This document shows, one piece after another, positions 36,469 through 45,355 of a stretch of DNA of 64,000 nt. Origin of the DNA: Sphaerothrix gracilis (lineage in GTDB: Bacteria > Cyanobacteriota > Cyanobacteriia > Phormidesmidales > Phormidesmidaceae); contig NZ_JASATW010000001.1 of NCBI RefSeq assembly GCF_030405905.1, positions 124,001 through 188,000 on the forward strand, read 5' to 3'. The number at the start of each line of letters is the position of its first letter. Position 1 is the first letter of the stretch. A program made the position numbers and the translations under genes. The notes under the pieces are model-generated. The model saw only the letters and a program-made list of their open reading frames with translations. It searched no databases and was not told the origin of the DNA.

Positions 36469-38727
36469 TTAGGATTCGACGGCGGCCTGAGCCACGGCCT
36501 GAGATACCTGAACCGTGGGGATCAAAATTGTAAAAAGGCTGCCCTGACCTAGCTCCGACTCGCAGATCAGTTTGCCGCCATGCCGCTCGGTTACCACCTG
36601 ATAGCTAATAGAAAGCCCCATGCCTGTGCCTTTGCCTACAGGTTTAGTCGTGAAGAACGGATCAAAGAGCCGCTGCCTAACGGTGTCAGACATGCCCCAG
36701 GCATTATCTGACACCATAATTTTTACCTGATTGTCCTCTGTCGGTTCGGTCACGAGGCAAATGACCGGCTCAAAGTCTGTTTCTGCTAGACAGCGTTCCT
36801 CTAAGGCATCGATGGCATTCGACAAAATATTCATAAAGACCTGGTTGAGCTGTCCCGGATAGCACTCGACGGGCGGCAGTAAGCCATATCGCCTGACCAC
36901 GCCAATCGCCACGCGGTTATTCTGCGCCTTGAGACGGCTCTCTAAGATCTTCAATGTGCTATCTATGCCCTGATGAATATCGATTGCTTTAACTTCCGCT
37001 TCGTCCATGCGCGAGAAAGTCCGCAGAGAGGCGACAATACCTTGAATGCGCTGAGCGCCCAGCTTCATAGAATCCAGCACTTTAGGGAGATCAGTTGTGA
37101 CAAAATCGAGATCGATGATTTCAATCTCGTTTTGAATAGCAGGCACAGGTTCAGGATAGTGCTGCTGGTAGAGTGACATCAGCTTCAGCAGGTCACCAGT
37201 GTAGGCATTCATGTGGGCTAAGTTGCCGTAAATGAAATTCACCGGATTGTTGATCTCGTGGGCAACGCCGGCGACAAGCTGGCCCAGGCTAGACATTTTT
37301 TCGGTTTGAATTAGCTGGAGCTGCGCCTGTTTAAGTTCCTTCAGGGTGGTCTGTAGCTGATCATTTTTGATCTGCAGCTCCTGTGTTCGTTCGGTAACCT
37401 GCTGTTCTAGGTTGCGGTTGTAAGTTTCTAAAGCTCTGTGAGAATGTCTCAGGTGCCGGGTCATGCGGTTGAAGGTGCCCGCTAGCGCCCCAATCTCATC
37501 CTGGGAGGTGATGGGCGCTTTGACCGTGTAGTCCCCTTTGGCAATGTTGGCGGTCACTTGGGTGAGGCGTTCAATTGGCATGGCGATCGCCCGTCTGAGG
37601 GCCAATGCTGAGGCGATCGCTAGAGCCAGAGAGGTCCCCCCCCCTAGCAAAGTTTGCCACTGTGCCCTGGCCAAATTAGTATGGCTAGCTTCTAGCTCGA
37701 ACAGCAAGGCGTTCTGTTCTGCAACTACGATTTTATCTAGCTCCTCCAGCATCCTGGCCGCTAAAGGTTCTGCCTGCGTTTTAAACAAAAAGAGATCGTT
37801 ACGGTAGCGATCGCCTTCAACAATGCTAAAAAGCTGGGCGGGTAGCTGCGTAAAAGCCGTATAGGATTTTTCTAACTGGCTGAGCGTGACTTGCTGCTCA
37901 GGACTAAGCTGGGAGCGTAGCTGCAAAATCTGTGCCCAAGCGGCCTGGTTGTTTTTATTTTGAGCGGCGTACTCAAAACGAAAAGTCGGACTGCGCGTGA
38001 CCAGGTAGCTTCGCAGCGCCGCTACGGCTAGGGCAAAAGAACCTTTAAACTCAAAGAAAGCCTCTAATCGGGTTAGATCGCTGGAGGTAAGAGTCTGCTG
38101 TAGCTGCAGATTGATCAGCTCAGTAGTGCTGTTTAAAGTAGAGTTAATTTGAATTTCGCCTTCAGACTGAAGCTGCTTGAGAGCAGGCTGATTCTCAATC
38201 ACCCGGTCTTTCAGCCCAAACATGTCTTCGGGTAAAAACAGCCACTGCTGATAAAGCGTTTCTAGCCTAGCCAGTCTTTCCATCTGACCCGCGTTAGCAG
38301 TATTTCGCATCTTTTGAACGATGGCGGGGTCACTGATCAAGTTTTTGAGCTGTTCTAAATCGGCCTCAAAAGCCTGACGTGAAGCCTGATACTGGTTGCG
38401 AAATTCAGACTCCGCAGTCGCCAGGTAGCCTCGCACATTCGACAGCATACTTAAAAGGTTGGACTGGGCGCGGGCCGACGCTAGGGCCGAGGGAAAATGG
38501 TACTGCTGCGTTTTATCAATGCTGACATTAGCCCGGTATCCTTCGCCATAGGTGATCCCCACAACTAAAAACGTCACTGCCACCAAAAGGCCAAAGCTCA
38601 GATTGAGCTTTTTGCCAATGCTGAGCTGACTGTATTTAGATTTCAGCCTCTTCTGCTGGGTGCGAAGCCCGCAGCTCAACCAATCCCGATAAGACTTACT
38701 TCGCAACAGCAGCGATCGCCAGAACAT
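36469..38727 (-). CDS. Membrane sensor histidine kinase with HAMP domain
   Basis: 752 residues. A first membrane helix lies at about residues 44-63 (FGLLVAVTFLVVGITYGEG), followed by a long helical periplasmic sensor of about 290 residues. A second helix is at about 357-378 and a HAMP domain follows (RRAIAMPIERLTQVTANIAK, TFNRMTRHL). After a coiled coil, the H-box is GVAHEINNPVNFIYGNL with H490, and the ATPase has FMNILSNAIDAL, VSDNAWGMSD and GKGTGMGLSISYQV. There is no receiver domain, so a partner regulator is needed; none lies beside it. It starts 44 bp after the TRAP receptor gene at 38772, so two TRAP receptors and this kinase form one minus-strand operon. Confidence 0.94.
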   Translation of the reverse strand: MFWRSLLLRSKSYRDWLSCGLRTQQKRLKSKYSQLSIGKKLNLSFGLLVAVTFLVVGITYGEGYRANVSIDKTQQYHFPSALASARAQSNLLSMLSNVRGYLATAESEFRNQYQASRQAFEADLEQLKNLISDPAIVQKMRNTANAGQMERLARLETLYQQWLFLPEDMFGLKDRVIENQPALKQLQSEGEIQINSTLNSTTELINLQLQQTLTSSDLTRLEAFFEFKGSFALAVAALRSYLVTRSPTFRFEYAAQNKNNQAAWAQILQLRSQLSPEQQVTLSQLEKSYTAFTQLPAQLFSIVEGDRYRNDLFLFKTQAEPLAARMLEELDKIVVAEQNALLFELEASHTNLARAQWQTLLGGGTSLALAIASALALRRAIAMPIERLTQVTANIAKGDYTVKAPITSQDEIGALAGTFNRMTRHLRHSHRALETYNRNLEQQVTERTQELQIKNDQLQTTLKELKQAQLQLIQTEKMSSLGQLVAGVAHEINNPVNFIYGNLAHMNAYTGDLLKLMSLYQQHYPEPVPAIQNEIEIIDLDFVTTDLPKVLDSMKLGAQRIQGIVASLRTFSRMDEAEVKAIDIHQGIDSTLKILESRLKAQNNRVAIGVVRRYGLLPPVECYPGQLNQVFMNILSNAIDALEERCLAETDFEPVICLVTEPTEDNQVKIMVSDNAWGMSDTVRQRLFDPFFTTKPVGKGTGMGLSISYQVVTERHGGKLICESELGQGSLFTILIPTVQVSQAVAQAAVES

Positions 38728-38771
38728 AAAGATTCAGACTTAAAACAACAGGGAAAACACATCAAAAAGAT

Positions 38772-39863
38772 TTAGTCTATAAACTGGGCTAGGCTCAACT
38801 CATTAGCCTGATTCCAACCATAAATTTCGGCACGAAAAGTTCGCCACTGAGTATAAATTTTCCGAAAATCAGCATCTTGACTCGCTGTATCTTCGTAAAG
38901 CGCAAACGCTTCCTGCTTCGCAGCCCGTAGAATCTCTGGGCTATAGGGTAAAAGGCTGGTTCCGCTCATGATGAGCCGCTGCAAAGATTCTCCATTGGCC
39001 GCATCATATTTGGCTAGCATCAGGGTATGAGACTCTAGAGCAGCCGAACGCAGTGCTTCCTGATATTCCAGCGGTAGCTGCTGCCAGGCAGATAAATTTA
39101 TCTGCACCTCGTAGGTAGTGCCCGGTTCCCACCAGCCTGGATAGTAATAGTAAGGCGCAATGCGGTTAAGACCCAGCTTTTCGTCTTCATAGGGGCCAAC
39201 CCACTCAGCGGCATCAATCAAATTTTGCTCTAGCTGTTCAAAGATTTCATTGCCCGCCAGCACGCGCACGTCTATGCCTAGGCGCTCCATTACCTGCCCG
39301 CCCAGCCCCGGAATCCTCATTTTTAGTCCCTGCAGTTCCGTCACAGAGTTAATCTGCTGCTTGAACCAGCCGCCCATTTGGGCGCCCGTGCTGCCGGCGG
39401 GAAAATTGATAATGCCATAGTCAGCATAAAGGCGCTGAATGCTTTCTAAGCCGCCAGCACTCATCAACCAGGCAATTTGCTGCTGAGCATTCAGGCCAAA
39501 AGGCACGGTTGTAGCAAAGGCTAGGGCTGGGGTTTTATCGATGTAATAGTAGCTAGCTGTATGGCCGCACTCTACGGTTCCTGCCGCCACGGCATCCATA
39601 ACATTTAGGCCAGCCACTATCTCATCTGCCGCATAGGGTGTGATCGTGAAGCGACCATCCGTGACCGTGCTGACGTGGCGACAAATAGCATCAACGCTGC
39701 CGAAAACAATATCAAGAGATTTAGGCCAGCTCGTGGCCATCCGCCACTGAACGAGCGGAGCAGAGCCGTCAACGGCAGCCGAATTGCTTTGAGCATAGCT
39801 CCGCTGTGCCAATAAACCTCCGCTAGCAGCAGTAGCAGTTCCCACGAAATGACGACGTTTCAT
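38772..39863 (-). CDS. TRAP transporter-type solute-binding protein (DctP family), Tat-exported
   Basis: 363 residues from the ATG at 39863. A twin-arginine signal begins MKRRHFVGTATAASGGLLAQ. The body has WRMATSWPKSLDIVFGSVDA, FTITPYAADEIVAGLNVMDA, VECGHTASYYYI, LKMRIPGLGGQVMERLG, DAAEWVGPYEDEKLGL and YYYPGWWEPGT, typical of TRAP receptors. These usually feed a DctQ/DctM permease, but no such gene is in the window. It is about 50% alike to the neighbour at 41053 by eye. Its first 91 codons are repeated in the suspect segment starting at 40729. Confidence 0.92.
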   Translation of the reverse strand: MKRRHFVGTATAASGGLLAQRSYAQSNSAAVDGSAPLVQWRMATSWPKSLDIVFGSVDAICRHVSTVTDGRFTITPYAADEIVAGLNVMDAVAAGTVECGHTASYYYIDKTPALAFATTVPFGLNAQQQIAWLMSAGGLESIQRLYADYGIINFPAGSTGAQMGGWFKQQINSVTELQGLKMRIPGLGGQVMERLGIDVRVLAGNEIFEQLEQNLIDAAEWVGPYEDEKLGLNRIAPYYYYPGWWEPGTTYEVQINLSAWQQLPLEYQEALRSAALESHTLMLAKYDAANGESLQRLIMSGTSLLPYSPEILRAAKQEAFALYEDTASQDADFRKIYTQWRTFRAEIYGWNQANELSLAQFID

Positions 39864-40061
39864 AGTGTCTTGAGGCTTCCTAATGCGAGCAACAAATTTT
39901 GCCAAAGCCAATGATCAAAGCTGCAATAGCTGATTGTCCTCAAAAGCAAATTCAGCAAAGCTGAACTCGTTGATACGATTCCACTGAGAAATCTCTTGTT
40001 TGAACTTCCGCCACTGCTGATAAATTTGGCGGAAATCTGAGTTTGCCTCAGCCGTTTGCGC
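39591..40061. repeat. 471-bp direct repeat, left copy
   Basis: Matches 40729-41199 base for base at a constant offset of 1138, except for three substitutions (39639 T/C, 39762 A/G, 39787 C/T). It covers the 5' end of one TRAP receptor gene and the 3' end of the other. It stops exactly where the run of N begins. Confidence 0.95.
39915..40061 (-). pseudogene. 3' fragment of the second TRAP receptor gene, cut by an assembly gap
   Basis: The last 49 codons of the gene at 41053-42183, ending with the same stop, then cut at the N run. It is best read as the true 3' end of that gene; the bases after it (40062-41199) look like an inserted assembly error, so it is not a real truncated gene. Confidence 0.85.
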
Positions 40062-40071
40062 NNNNNNNNNN
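40062..40071. other. Assembly gap (ten N)
   Basis: Ten undetermined bases. They mark a scaffold join between the left copy of the direct repeat and the mirror-image segment. Confidence 1.
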
Positions 40072-40728
40072 GACCGACCACCTCAGGAAGTCTCTGTCAT
40101 CTGCACAACCAATTGAATCGCGTCACCGTTGTCGACGGGCGATTTATGGTCCTACACGAAGCGGATCGTCGTCGCCTCCAATTGAATTAGTACGATAGAG
40201 CGATGTTGCGCCGATTACCTCGACGCGAGTTTGCGCAATAACGATTTCCGTGAGTCGATTTCAGAATGTCGGGCCTTTAAGAGCGCCGCCGATTATGCCG
40301 CCGCGAGCTTATGATACGCGTTTGCCGACTCCGTTTGAGTCTAAAGGCGGTTTAAATAGTCGTCACCGCCTTCAAGTTTGTTCTCTAAAGAGTCACCTTA
40401 GCATAGTTGCTCAAGTCGAAACGACTTAAACGAAAACTCCTGTTAGTCGATAACGTCGAAACTAGTAACCGAAACCGTTTTAAACAACGAGCGTAATCCT
40501 TCGGAGTTCTGTGATACTTTGCAGCAGTAAAGCACCCTTGACGATGACGACGATCGCCTCCAAATAACCGTGTCGCCTCGATACGAGTTTTGTTAAGCCG
40601 ACGGCAACTGCCGAGGCGAGGCGAGCAAGTCACCGCCTACCGGTGCTCGACCGGATTTAGAGAACTATAACAAAAGCCGTCGCAACTACGATAAACAGCG
40701 GTGCAGTCGTGCCAGTGCCTACCAGCGA
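40072..40728. other. Mirror-image segment: 40788-41444 reversed without complementing
   Basis: Read backwards (3' to 5', same strand letters), these 657 bases spell 40788-41444, with position sum 81516 at every place compared: both ends, 40116/41400, 40535/40981, 40591/40925, 40616/40900. It carries the substitutions of the right repeat copy (G at 40900, T at 40925), so it comes from that copy. Any reading frame inside it is meaningless. A real inversion would be reverse-complemented. Confidence 0.95.
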
Positions 40729-41001
40729 GGCATCCATAACATTTAGGCCAGCCACTATCTCATCTGCCGCATAGGGCGTGATCGTGAAGCGACCATCCGT
40801 GACCGTGCTGACGTGGCGACAAATAGCATCAACGCTGCCGAAAACAATATCAAGAGATTTAGGCCAGCTCGTGGCCATCCGCCACTGAACGAGCGGAGCG
40901 GAGCCGTCAACGGCAGCCGAATTGTTTTGAGCATAGCTCCGCTGTGCCAATAAACCTCCGCTAGCAGCAGTAGCAGTTCCCACGAAATGACGACGTTTCA
41001 T
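40729..41001 (-). pseudogene. 5' fragment of the first TRAP receptor gene, likely an assembly artefact
   Basis: The first 91 codons of the gene at 38772-39863 are repeated, starting at ATG 41001 with the same Tat signal. The frame then runs into mirror sequence and stops making sense after LNVMDA. One residue differs from the full copy (Gln-Asn-Asn against Gln-Ser-Asn after the signal). Confidence 0.85.
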
Positions 41002-41199
41002 AGTGTCTTGAGGCTTCCTAATGCGAGCAACAAATTTTGCCAAAGCCAATGATCAAAGCTGCAATAGCTGATTGTCCTCAAAAGCAAATTCAGCAAAGCT
41101 GAACTCGTTGATACGATTCCACTGAGAAATCTCTTGTTTGAACTTCCGCCACTGCTGATAAATTTGGCGGAAATCTGAGTTTGCCTCAGCCGTTTGCGC
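40729..41199. repeat. 471-bp direct repeat, right copy
   Basis: Copy of 39591-40061 at offset 1138 with three substitutions. It begins where the mirror segment ends. From 41200 on, the sequence continues into the body of the intact TRAP receptor gene. Confidence 0.95.
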
Positions 41200-42183
41200 A
41201 TAGTATTCGAGCGCCGCCGTATTAGCCGCCGCGAGAATTTCCGGGCTGTAAGACTTTAGCTGAGTGCCTTTAGCAATAACGCGTTTGAGCGCAGCTCCAT
41301 TAGCCGCGTTGTAGCGAGATAGCATGATTAAGTTAACCTCCGCTGCTGCTAGGCGAAGCACATCCTGGTATTTAGCGGGCAGCTGTTGCCACTGCGCTAA
41401 GTTAACCAACACGTCTACTGTCTCTGAAGGACTCCACCAGCCAGGCTGGTAATAGTAGCTGGCAGCTTGGTCTAGTCCTAGACGCTCATCATCGTAGGGG
41501 CCAACCCATTCAACCGCTTCAATTTCCTGATTGGTTAAGGCCGCCACAATTTCATCAGCAGCTAGGACAATCACCTCGACTCCCAGCGATCGCATAATTT
41601 GTCCGCCCAGTCCTGGAATTCGCATTTTAAGTCCCTGCAAATCCGCTAGACGGTTCACCTCAGTATTGAACCAGCCACCCATCTGCCCCCCGGTATTGCC
41701 TGCCGGAAAGTTAATCACACCAAAGCCTGCGTACAGGTTTTGCATAGCCTCCAGCCCGCCGCCCTGAAAAAGCCAGGCATTCTGCTGCTGTGCCGTCAGG
41801 CCAAACGGAACACTAGACGAGAAGGCCAAAGCCGGGTTCTCTGCCAGGTAATAATGACTACTGGTATGGCCGCACTCAACTGTCTCAGCCGCCACGGCCT
41901 CTAGAACGGCCAGTCCCGAAGTGATTTCGCCAGCGGCGTAAGGCGTAATCGTAAACTGCCCTTCAGTAATAATGCTCACTCGCCGACAAAATAGCTCTGC
42001 CGCACCAAACATGATGTCTAGCGTCTTGGGCCAGCTAGTAGCCATGCGCCAGCGGATAGCTGGCGAGTCTGCCTGCGATCGAGAAGACGGTGTGGAGTTT
42101 GACCCAGTTTGCTGCTGACATTGGGCTAAGCCAAAACTAGCCACTCCGGCAGCGGCGGCTTGCGTGAATTGACGGCGACGCAT
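41053..42183 (-). CDS. TRAP transporter-type solute-binding protein (DctP family), Tat lipoprotein
   Basis: 376 residues. The signal has a twin-arginine start (MRRRQFTQAAAAGVASFGL) ending in LAQC, so it may be a Tat-exported lipoprotein. The body has WRMATSWPKTLDIMFGAAEL, FTITPYAAGEITSGLAVLEA, VECGHTSSHYYL, LKMRIPGLGGQIMRSLGVEV, IEAVEWVGPYDDERLG and YYYQPGWWSPS. It is a paralogue of the receptor at 38772 and is the first gene of the operon leading to the HAMP kinase. No DctQ or DctM gene is present. The ligand may be an organic acid, as is common for the family, but this cannot be read here. Confidence 0.92.
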   Translation of the reverse strand: MRRRQFTQAAAAGVASFGLAQCQQQTGSNSTPSSRSQADSPAIRWRMATSWPKTLDIMFGAAELFCRRVSIITEGQFTITPYAAGEITSGLAVLEAVAAETVECGHTSSHYYLAENPALAFSSSVPFGLTAQQQNAWLFQGGGLEAMQNLYAGFGVINFPAGNTGGQMGGWFNTEVNRLADLQGLKMRIPGLGGQIMRSLGVEVIVLAADEIVAALTNQEIEAVEWVGPYDDERLGLDQAASYYYQPGWWSPSETVDVLVNLAQWQQLPAKYQDVLRLAAAEVNLIMLSRYNAANGAALKRVIAKGTQLKSYSPEILAAANTAALEYYAQTAEANSDFRQIYQQWRKFKQEISQWNRINEFSFAEFAFEDNQLLQL

Positions 42184-42768
42184 AGATTTGACCAGAAACT
42201 ATTACGGGTGGACTAGACGGAGCAAACCGACCTACTTGTATCTCATACAGAAATAACTGCCACCAACTGGAAATCAGCGAATTTACTCAGCTATAGTTTT
42301 CCCAACCATCCTGGGCAAATGACCGCCGCTGAGAAGTTCAGTAAAAACTTCATAGATGACGCTGTAGTTATCAGCTGCGTCTTTTTTACCAAAGTAGGCA
42401 AACCTAGTTATCTATTAAGATGGGTAAAGCCCTCTGGGATGGCTGCACTGAAGCGACAGCGTAACCCATGCGGATATTGGGTTTCGGGCCTCAACCGCAA
42501 CCTACATTAAATTCCTGTTTAACTGTGCCTACCGACTCAAGCTCAGAGTCAATCATAGGCAGTTTATAAAATCTGGCTTGTACGCAAAGCTCTGAATTCT
42601 GAATAAAAATCTGATGCAGCAATCAGAGAATCTACGCAGGCAAGCCGACAAAACGTTTATGGCTTAGGCCCAATCTTCTTCCCTATGGCAGCCTTAGAAA
42701 TACCAATCGGGGGATATACTAGGCCATAGACACAGTAAAAGAAACTTCATAAAGTAACTTTGATAGAT
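42184..42768. promoter_or_regulatory. Divergent TRAP receptor / ndhA upstream region
   Basis: 585 bases between diverging genes, expected to hold both promoters; no convincing -35/-10 pair stands out. A 63-codon frame at 42319-42510 is not protein-like, and its 3' part overlaps the dispersed repeat at 42477-42509. Confidence 0.4.
42477..42509. repeat. Dispersed cyanobacterial repeat, degenerate copy
   Basis: The run TTGGGTTTCGGGCCTCAACC followed by GCAACCTACATT has the layout of the same small dispersed repeat seen at 22632-22669 (a GGGTT/AACC hairpin ending in ACCTACA). The left arm is worn. Confidence 0.45.
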
Positions 42769-43887
42769 ATGGAGCAAGGAATTGATCTCCAAGGCACCTT
42801 CGTCAAAGCCTTGATAGACCTGGGGTTGCCCGCCGGCGCTGCAAAAGCTTTGTGGCTACCGTTACCCATGTTTTTGATTCTAGTTTCAGCCACCGTGAGC
42901 ATTTTTGTCACGGTCTGGCTAGAGCGAAAAATTTCAGCGGCAGCTCAGCAGCGCATCGGACCTGAGTATGTAGGGCCGCTGGGTTCACTACAGGCAGTGG
43001 CAGACGGCTTGAAGCTTGTTCTTAAAGAGGACATTACCCCGGCGAAGTCGGATCCGCTGCTGTTTACTTTGGGGCCAGCGATCGTTGTCATCCCGGTATT
43101 TTTATCCTTCTTGATTGTGCCTTTTGGTCAAAACTTAGTGATCACCAATCTGGGAGTAGGCATCTTTTTATGGATATCTCTCTCTAGCATCACGCCGATT
43201 GGCTTGCTCATGTCAGGTTATTCGTCTAATAACAAGTACTCGCTGCTGGGCGGTTTGCGGGCCGCAGCTCAGTCCATTAGCTATGAAATTCCGCTGGCCC
43301 TAGCAGTGTTAGCAATCGTGCTGATGTCCAATAGCCTTAGCACGATTGACATTGTGCAGCAGCAGTCGAACTACGGCATCTTAGGCTGGAATATCTGGCG
43401 TCAGCCAGTAGGCTTTTTGATTTTTTGGATTGCGGCCCTAGCAGAAGCGGAACGCTTGCCTTTTGACCTACCAGAAGCAGAAGAGGAGCTAGTTGCTGGC
43501 TATCAGACCGAATATTCTGGGATGAAGTTTGGCCTCTTTTTTGTAGGGTCTTACGTTAACCTAGTGCTTTCAGCGCTGCTGGTAGCGGTTCTATATTTGG
43601 GTGGCTGGGATTTCTTTATTCCCGTAGAACTTATTTCTCGTTGGACAGGAATCAGCGAAAATACGGCTTGGCTACAGATAATTACCGCTTCTCTGGGCGT
43701 GATGATGACCTTGGCAAAGGCGTATTTGCTGGTCTTTTTAGCAATTCTGTTGCGCTGGACGGTGCCCCGTGTGCGCATTGACCAACTGCTCGATCTGGGC
43801 TGGAAGTTTTTGCTGCCCGTGTCTTTGGTCAACTTACTTTTAACGGCTGCTTTGAAGCTGGCTTTTCCAGTTGCCTTCGGCGGATGA
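42769..43887 (+). CDS. ndhA: NAD(P)H-quinone oxidoreductase subunit 1
   Basis: 372 residues from the ATG at 42769; a TTG three codons earlier is less likely. NdhA is the membrane subunit that forms the quinone entry chamber. Eight or so membrane helices are visible, with family phrases VWLERKISAAAQQRIGPEYV, QAVADGLKLVLKEDITP, GLRAAAQSISYEIPLALAV, ERLPFDLPEAEEELVAGYQT and EYSGMKFGLFFVGSYVNL. It opens the ndhA-I-G-E cluster. Confidence 0.98.
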   Translation: MEQGIDLQGTFVKALIDLGLPAGAAKALWLPLPMFLILVSATVSIFVTVWLERKISAAAQQRIGPEYVGPLGSLQAVADGLKLVLKEDITPAKSDPLLFTLGPAIVVIPVFLSFLIVPFGQNLVITNLGVGIFLWISLSSITPIGLLMSGYSSNNKYSLLGGLRAAAQSISYEIPLALAVLAIVLMSNSLSTIDIVQQQSNYGILGWNIWRQPVGFLIFWIAALAEAERLPFDLPEAEEELVAGYQTEYSGMKFGLFFVGSYVNLVLSALLVAVLYLGGWDFFIPVELISRWTGISENTAWLQIITASLGVMMTLAKAYLLVFLAILLRWTVPRVRIDQLLDLGWKFLLPVSLVNLLLTAALKLAFPVAFGG

Positions 43888-43995
43888 TAAGAGTCGTTGA
43901 ATTTTTTGTTAGGTCAGAGTCTACATGTCAATCGTGTGGCTCAAACCAACAATTTTGTACACTGTAATCCCGTTGCAGAAGGGACTCTTTCAATA

Positions 43996-44610
43996 ATGAA
44001 TTTTCTTAAGCAAGTCGGTGACTACGCTAAAGGAACGGCCCAAGCCGCAAAATATATAGGTCAAGGGCTATCTGTGACGTTTGATCACTTACGACGGCGT
44101 CCGGTTACGGTGCAGTATCCCTATGAAAAACTGATTCCGTCAGAACGCTTTCGCGGTCGCATTCACTTTGAATTCGATAAGTGTATTGCCTGTGAAGTCT
44201 GTGTGCGGGTTTGTCCGATCAATTTACCCGTGGTGGACTGGGAGTTTGACAAAGCTTCTAAGAAAAAGAAGCTAAATCACTACAGCATTGATTTTGGCGT
44301 TTGTATTTTCTGCGGAAACTGCGTAGAGTACTGCCCAACAAATTGCCTCTCCATGACAGAGGAATATGAGCTGGCCGCCTACGATCGCCACGAACTCAAC
44401 TACGACAACGTAGCGTTAGGTAGACTGCCCTACAAGGTCACTGAAGATCCGATGGTCACGCCTCTGCGGGAACTGGCCTACTTGCCCAAAGGCGTTATGG
44501 ATCCGCATGAACTGCCTGGCAGTTCCCGGCGGGCGGGCAAGCTACCCCAAGAGATCTTAGAGGAGATGGAGGCTAAAGCAGGTAAAGAGGAATCTGCGGA
44601 TACTCAGTAA
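43996..44610 (+). CDS. ndhI: NAD(P)H-quinone oxidoreductase subunit I (2[4Fe-4S] protein)
   Basis: 204 residues from the ATG at 43996, which fits the family start MNFLKQVGDYAKGTAQAAKY. Two ferredoxin-type cluster motifs are present: CIACEVCVRVCPINLP and CIFCGNCVEYCPTNCL, each with three close cysteines and a fourth after them. It passes electrons through the peripheral arm. It lies 108 bp after ndhA. Confidence 0.98.
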   Translation: MNFLKQVGDYAKGTAQAAKYIGQGLSVTFDHLRRRPVTVQYPYEKLIPSERFRGRIHFEFDKCIACEVCVRVCPINLPVVDWEFDKASKKKKLNHYSIDFGVCIFCGNCVEYCPTNCLSMTEEYELAAYDRHELNYDNVALGRLPYKVTEDPMVTPLRELAYLPKGVMDPHELPGSSRRAGKLPQEILEEMEAKAGKEESADTQ

Positions 44611-44683
44611 GCGTAGCCTGACGTCACTTCTAGAGCATCAATTAGCAAATAACTTTCCAGCTATCTGTAAGGAGTCAACGGTT

Positions 44684-45298
44684 GTGAACTTAGCAGAAGG
44701 AGTGCAGATCGTCTCGTTTATGCTGCTAGCGGCAATGATGCTAGTGGCAGCCCTAGGCGTGGTGCTATTAGAAAATATTGTCTATTCGGCTTTTTTGCTG
44801 GGGATGGTTTTCATCAGCATTTCGGGCCTCTATGTTCTACTGAATGCGGGCTTTGTCGCGGCAGCGCAAATCCTAATTTATGTGGGAGCGGTCAACGTCT
44901 TGATCCTGTTCGGGATCATGCTGGTGAATAAGCAAGAAGCCTTCAAGTCCATGCCAAATGCCTGGGTCGGCAAGCTGACTACGGCTGCTGTTTGTGCTGG
45001 CTTGTTTACGCTGCTCAGCTCAATGGTGGTAGCGACACCTTGGGATATTTCTTCAGAAGTTGCAGCCGGCGATCGCTCAGTCATCCTGATTGGCGAACAC
45101 TTTTTCAGTGACTTCCTGCTGCCTTTTGAACTGGCTTCAGTCCTGCTGCTCATGGCGCTGGTGGGCGCGATTATCCTAGCGCGGCGGGAATACCTGCCCG
45201 ATGAGCTACCTGAAACAACGGCAGAAGTCTTCAAGCTGCCCGAAAAACCGCGAGAGCTGGCTGCGGCTAGCACCGCTAAATCAGAGCGCAGCAATTAA
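44684..45298 (+). CDS. ndhG: NAD(P)H-quinone oxidoreductase subunit 6
   Basis: 204 residues from the GTG at 44684, supported by AAGGAG upstream. Five membrane helices are visible (VQIVSFMLLAAMMLVAALGV, then NIVYSAFLLGMVFISISGLY). The phrases AQILIYVGAVNVLILFGIML and LASVLLLMALVGAIILARRE are typical of NuoJ/NdhG. The C-terminus is a polar tail. It lies 73 bp after ndhI. Confidence 0.97.
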   Translation: MNLAEGVQIVSFMLLAAMMLVAALGVVLLENIVYSAFLLGMVFISISGLYVLLNAGFVAAAQILIYVGAVNVLILFGIMLVNKQEAFKSMPNAWVGKLTTAAVCAGLFTLLSSMVVATPWDISSEVAAGDRSVILIGEHFFSDFLLPFELASVLLLMALVGAIILARREYLPDELPETTAEVFKLPEKPRELAAASTAKSERSN

Positions 45299-45355
45299 AC
45301 TCCATAACTGCTGTATAAACTGCTGTATAGAAGATTAAGGGCTTACAAATTAACC

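Noticed and set aside
40385..40633. 82-codon frame on the minus strand
   Set aside because: It lies wholly in the mirror-image segment, so its translation has no meaning.
40072..40728. Large inverted repeat, insertion sequence or foreign DNA
   Set aside because: The letters match in reverse without complementing, so the two arms cannot base-pair. No transposase or terminal repeats are present.
40657..41049. 130-codon TRAP-like frame read as a short functional receptor
   Set aside because: The first part copies the receptor at 38772; after LNVMDA it reads mirror sequence. It is a product of the assembly error.
42319..42510. 63-codon frame between the TRAP receptor and ndhA
   Set aside because: No ribosome site, no recognisable domain, and it runs through a dispersed repeat.
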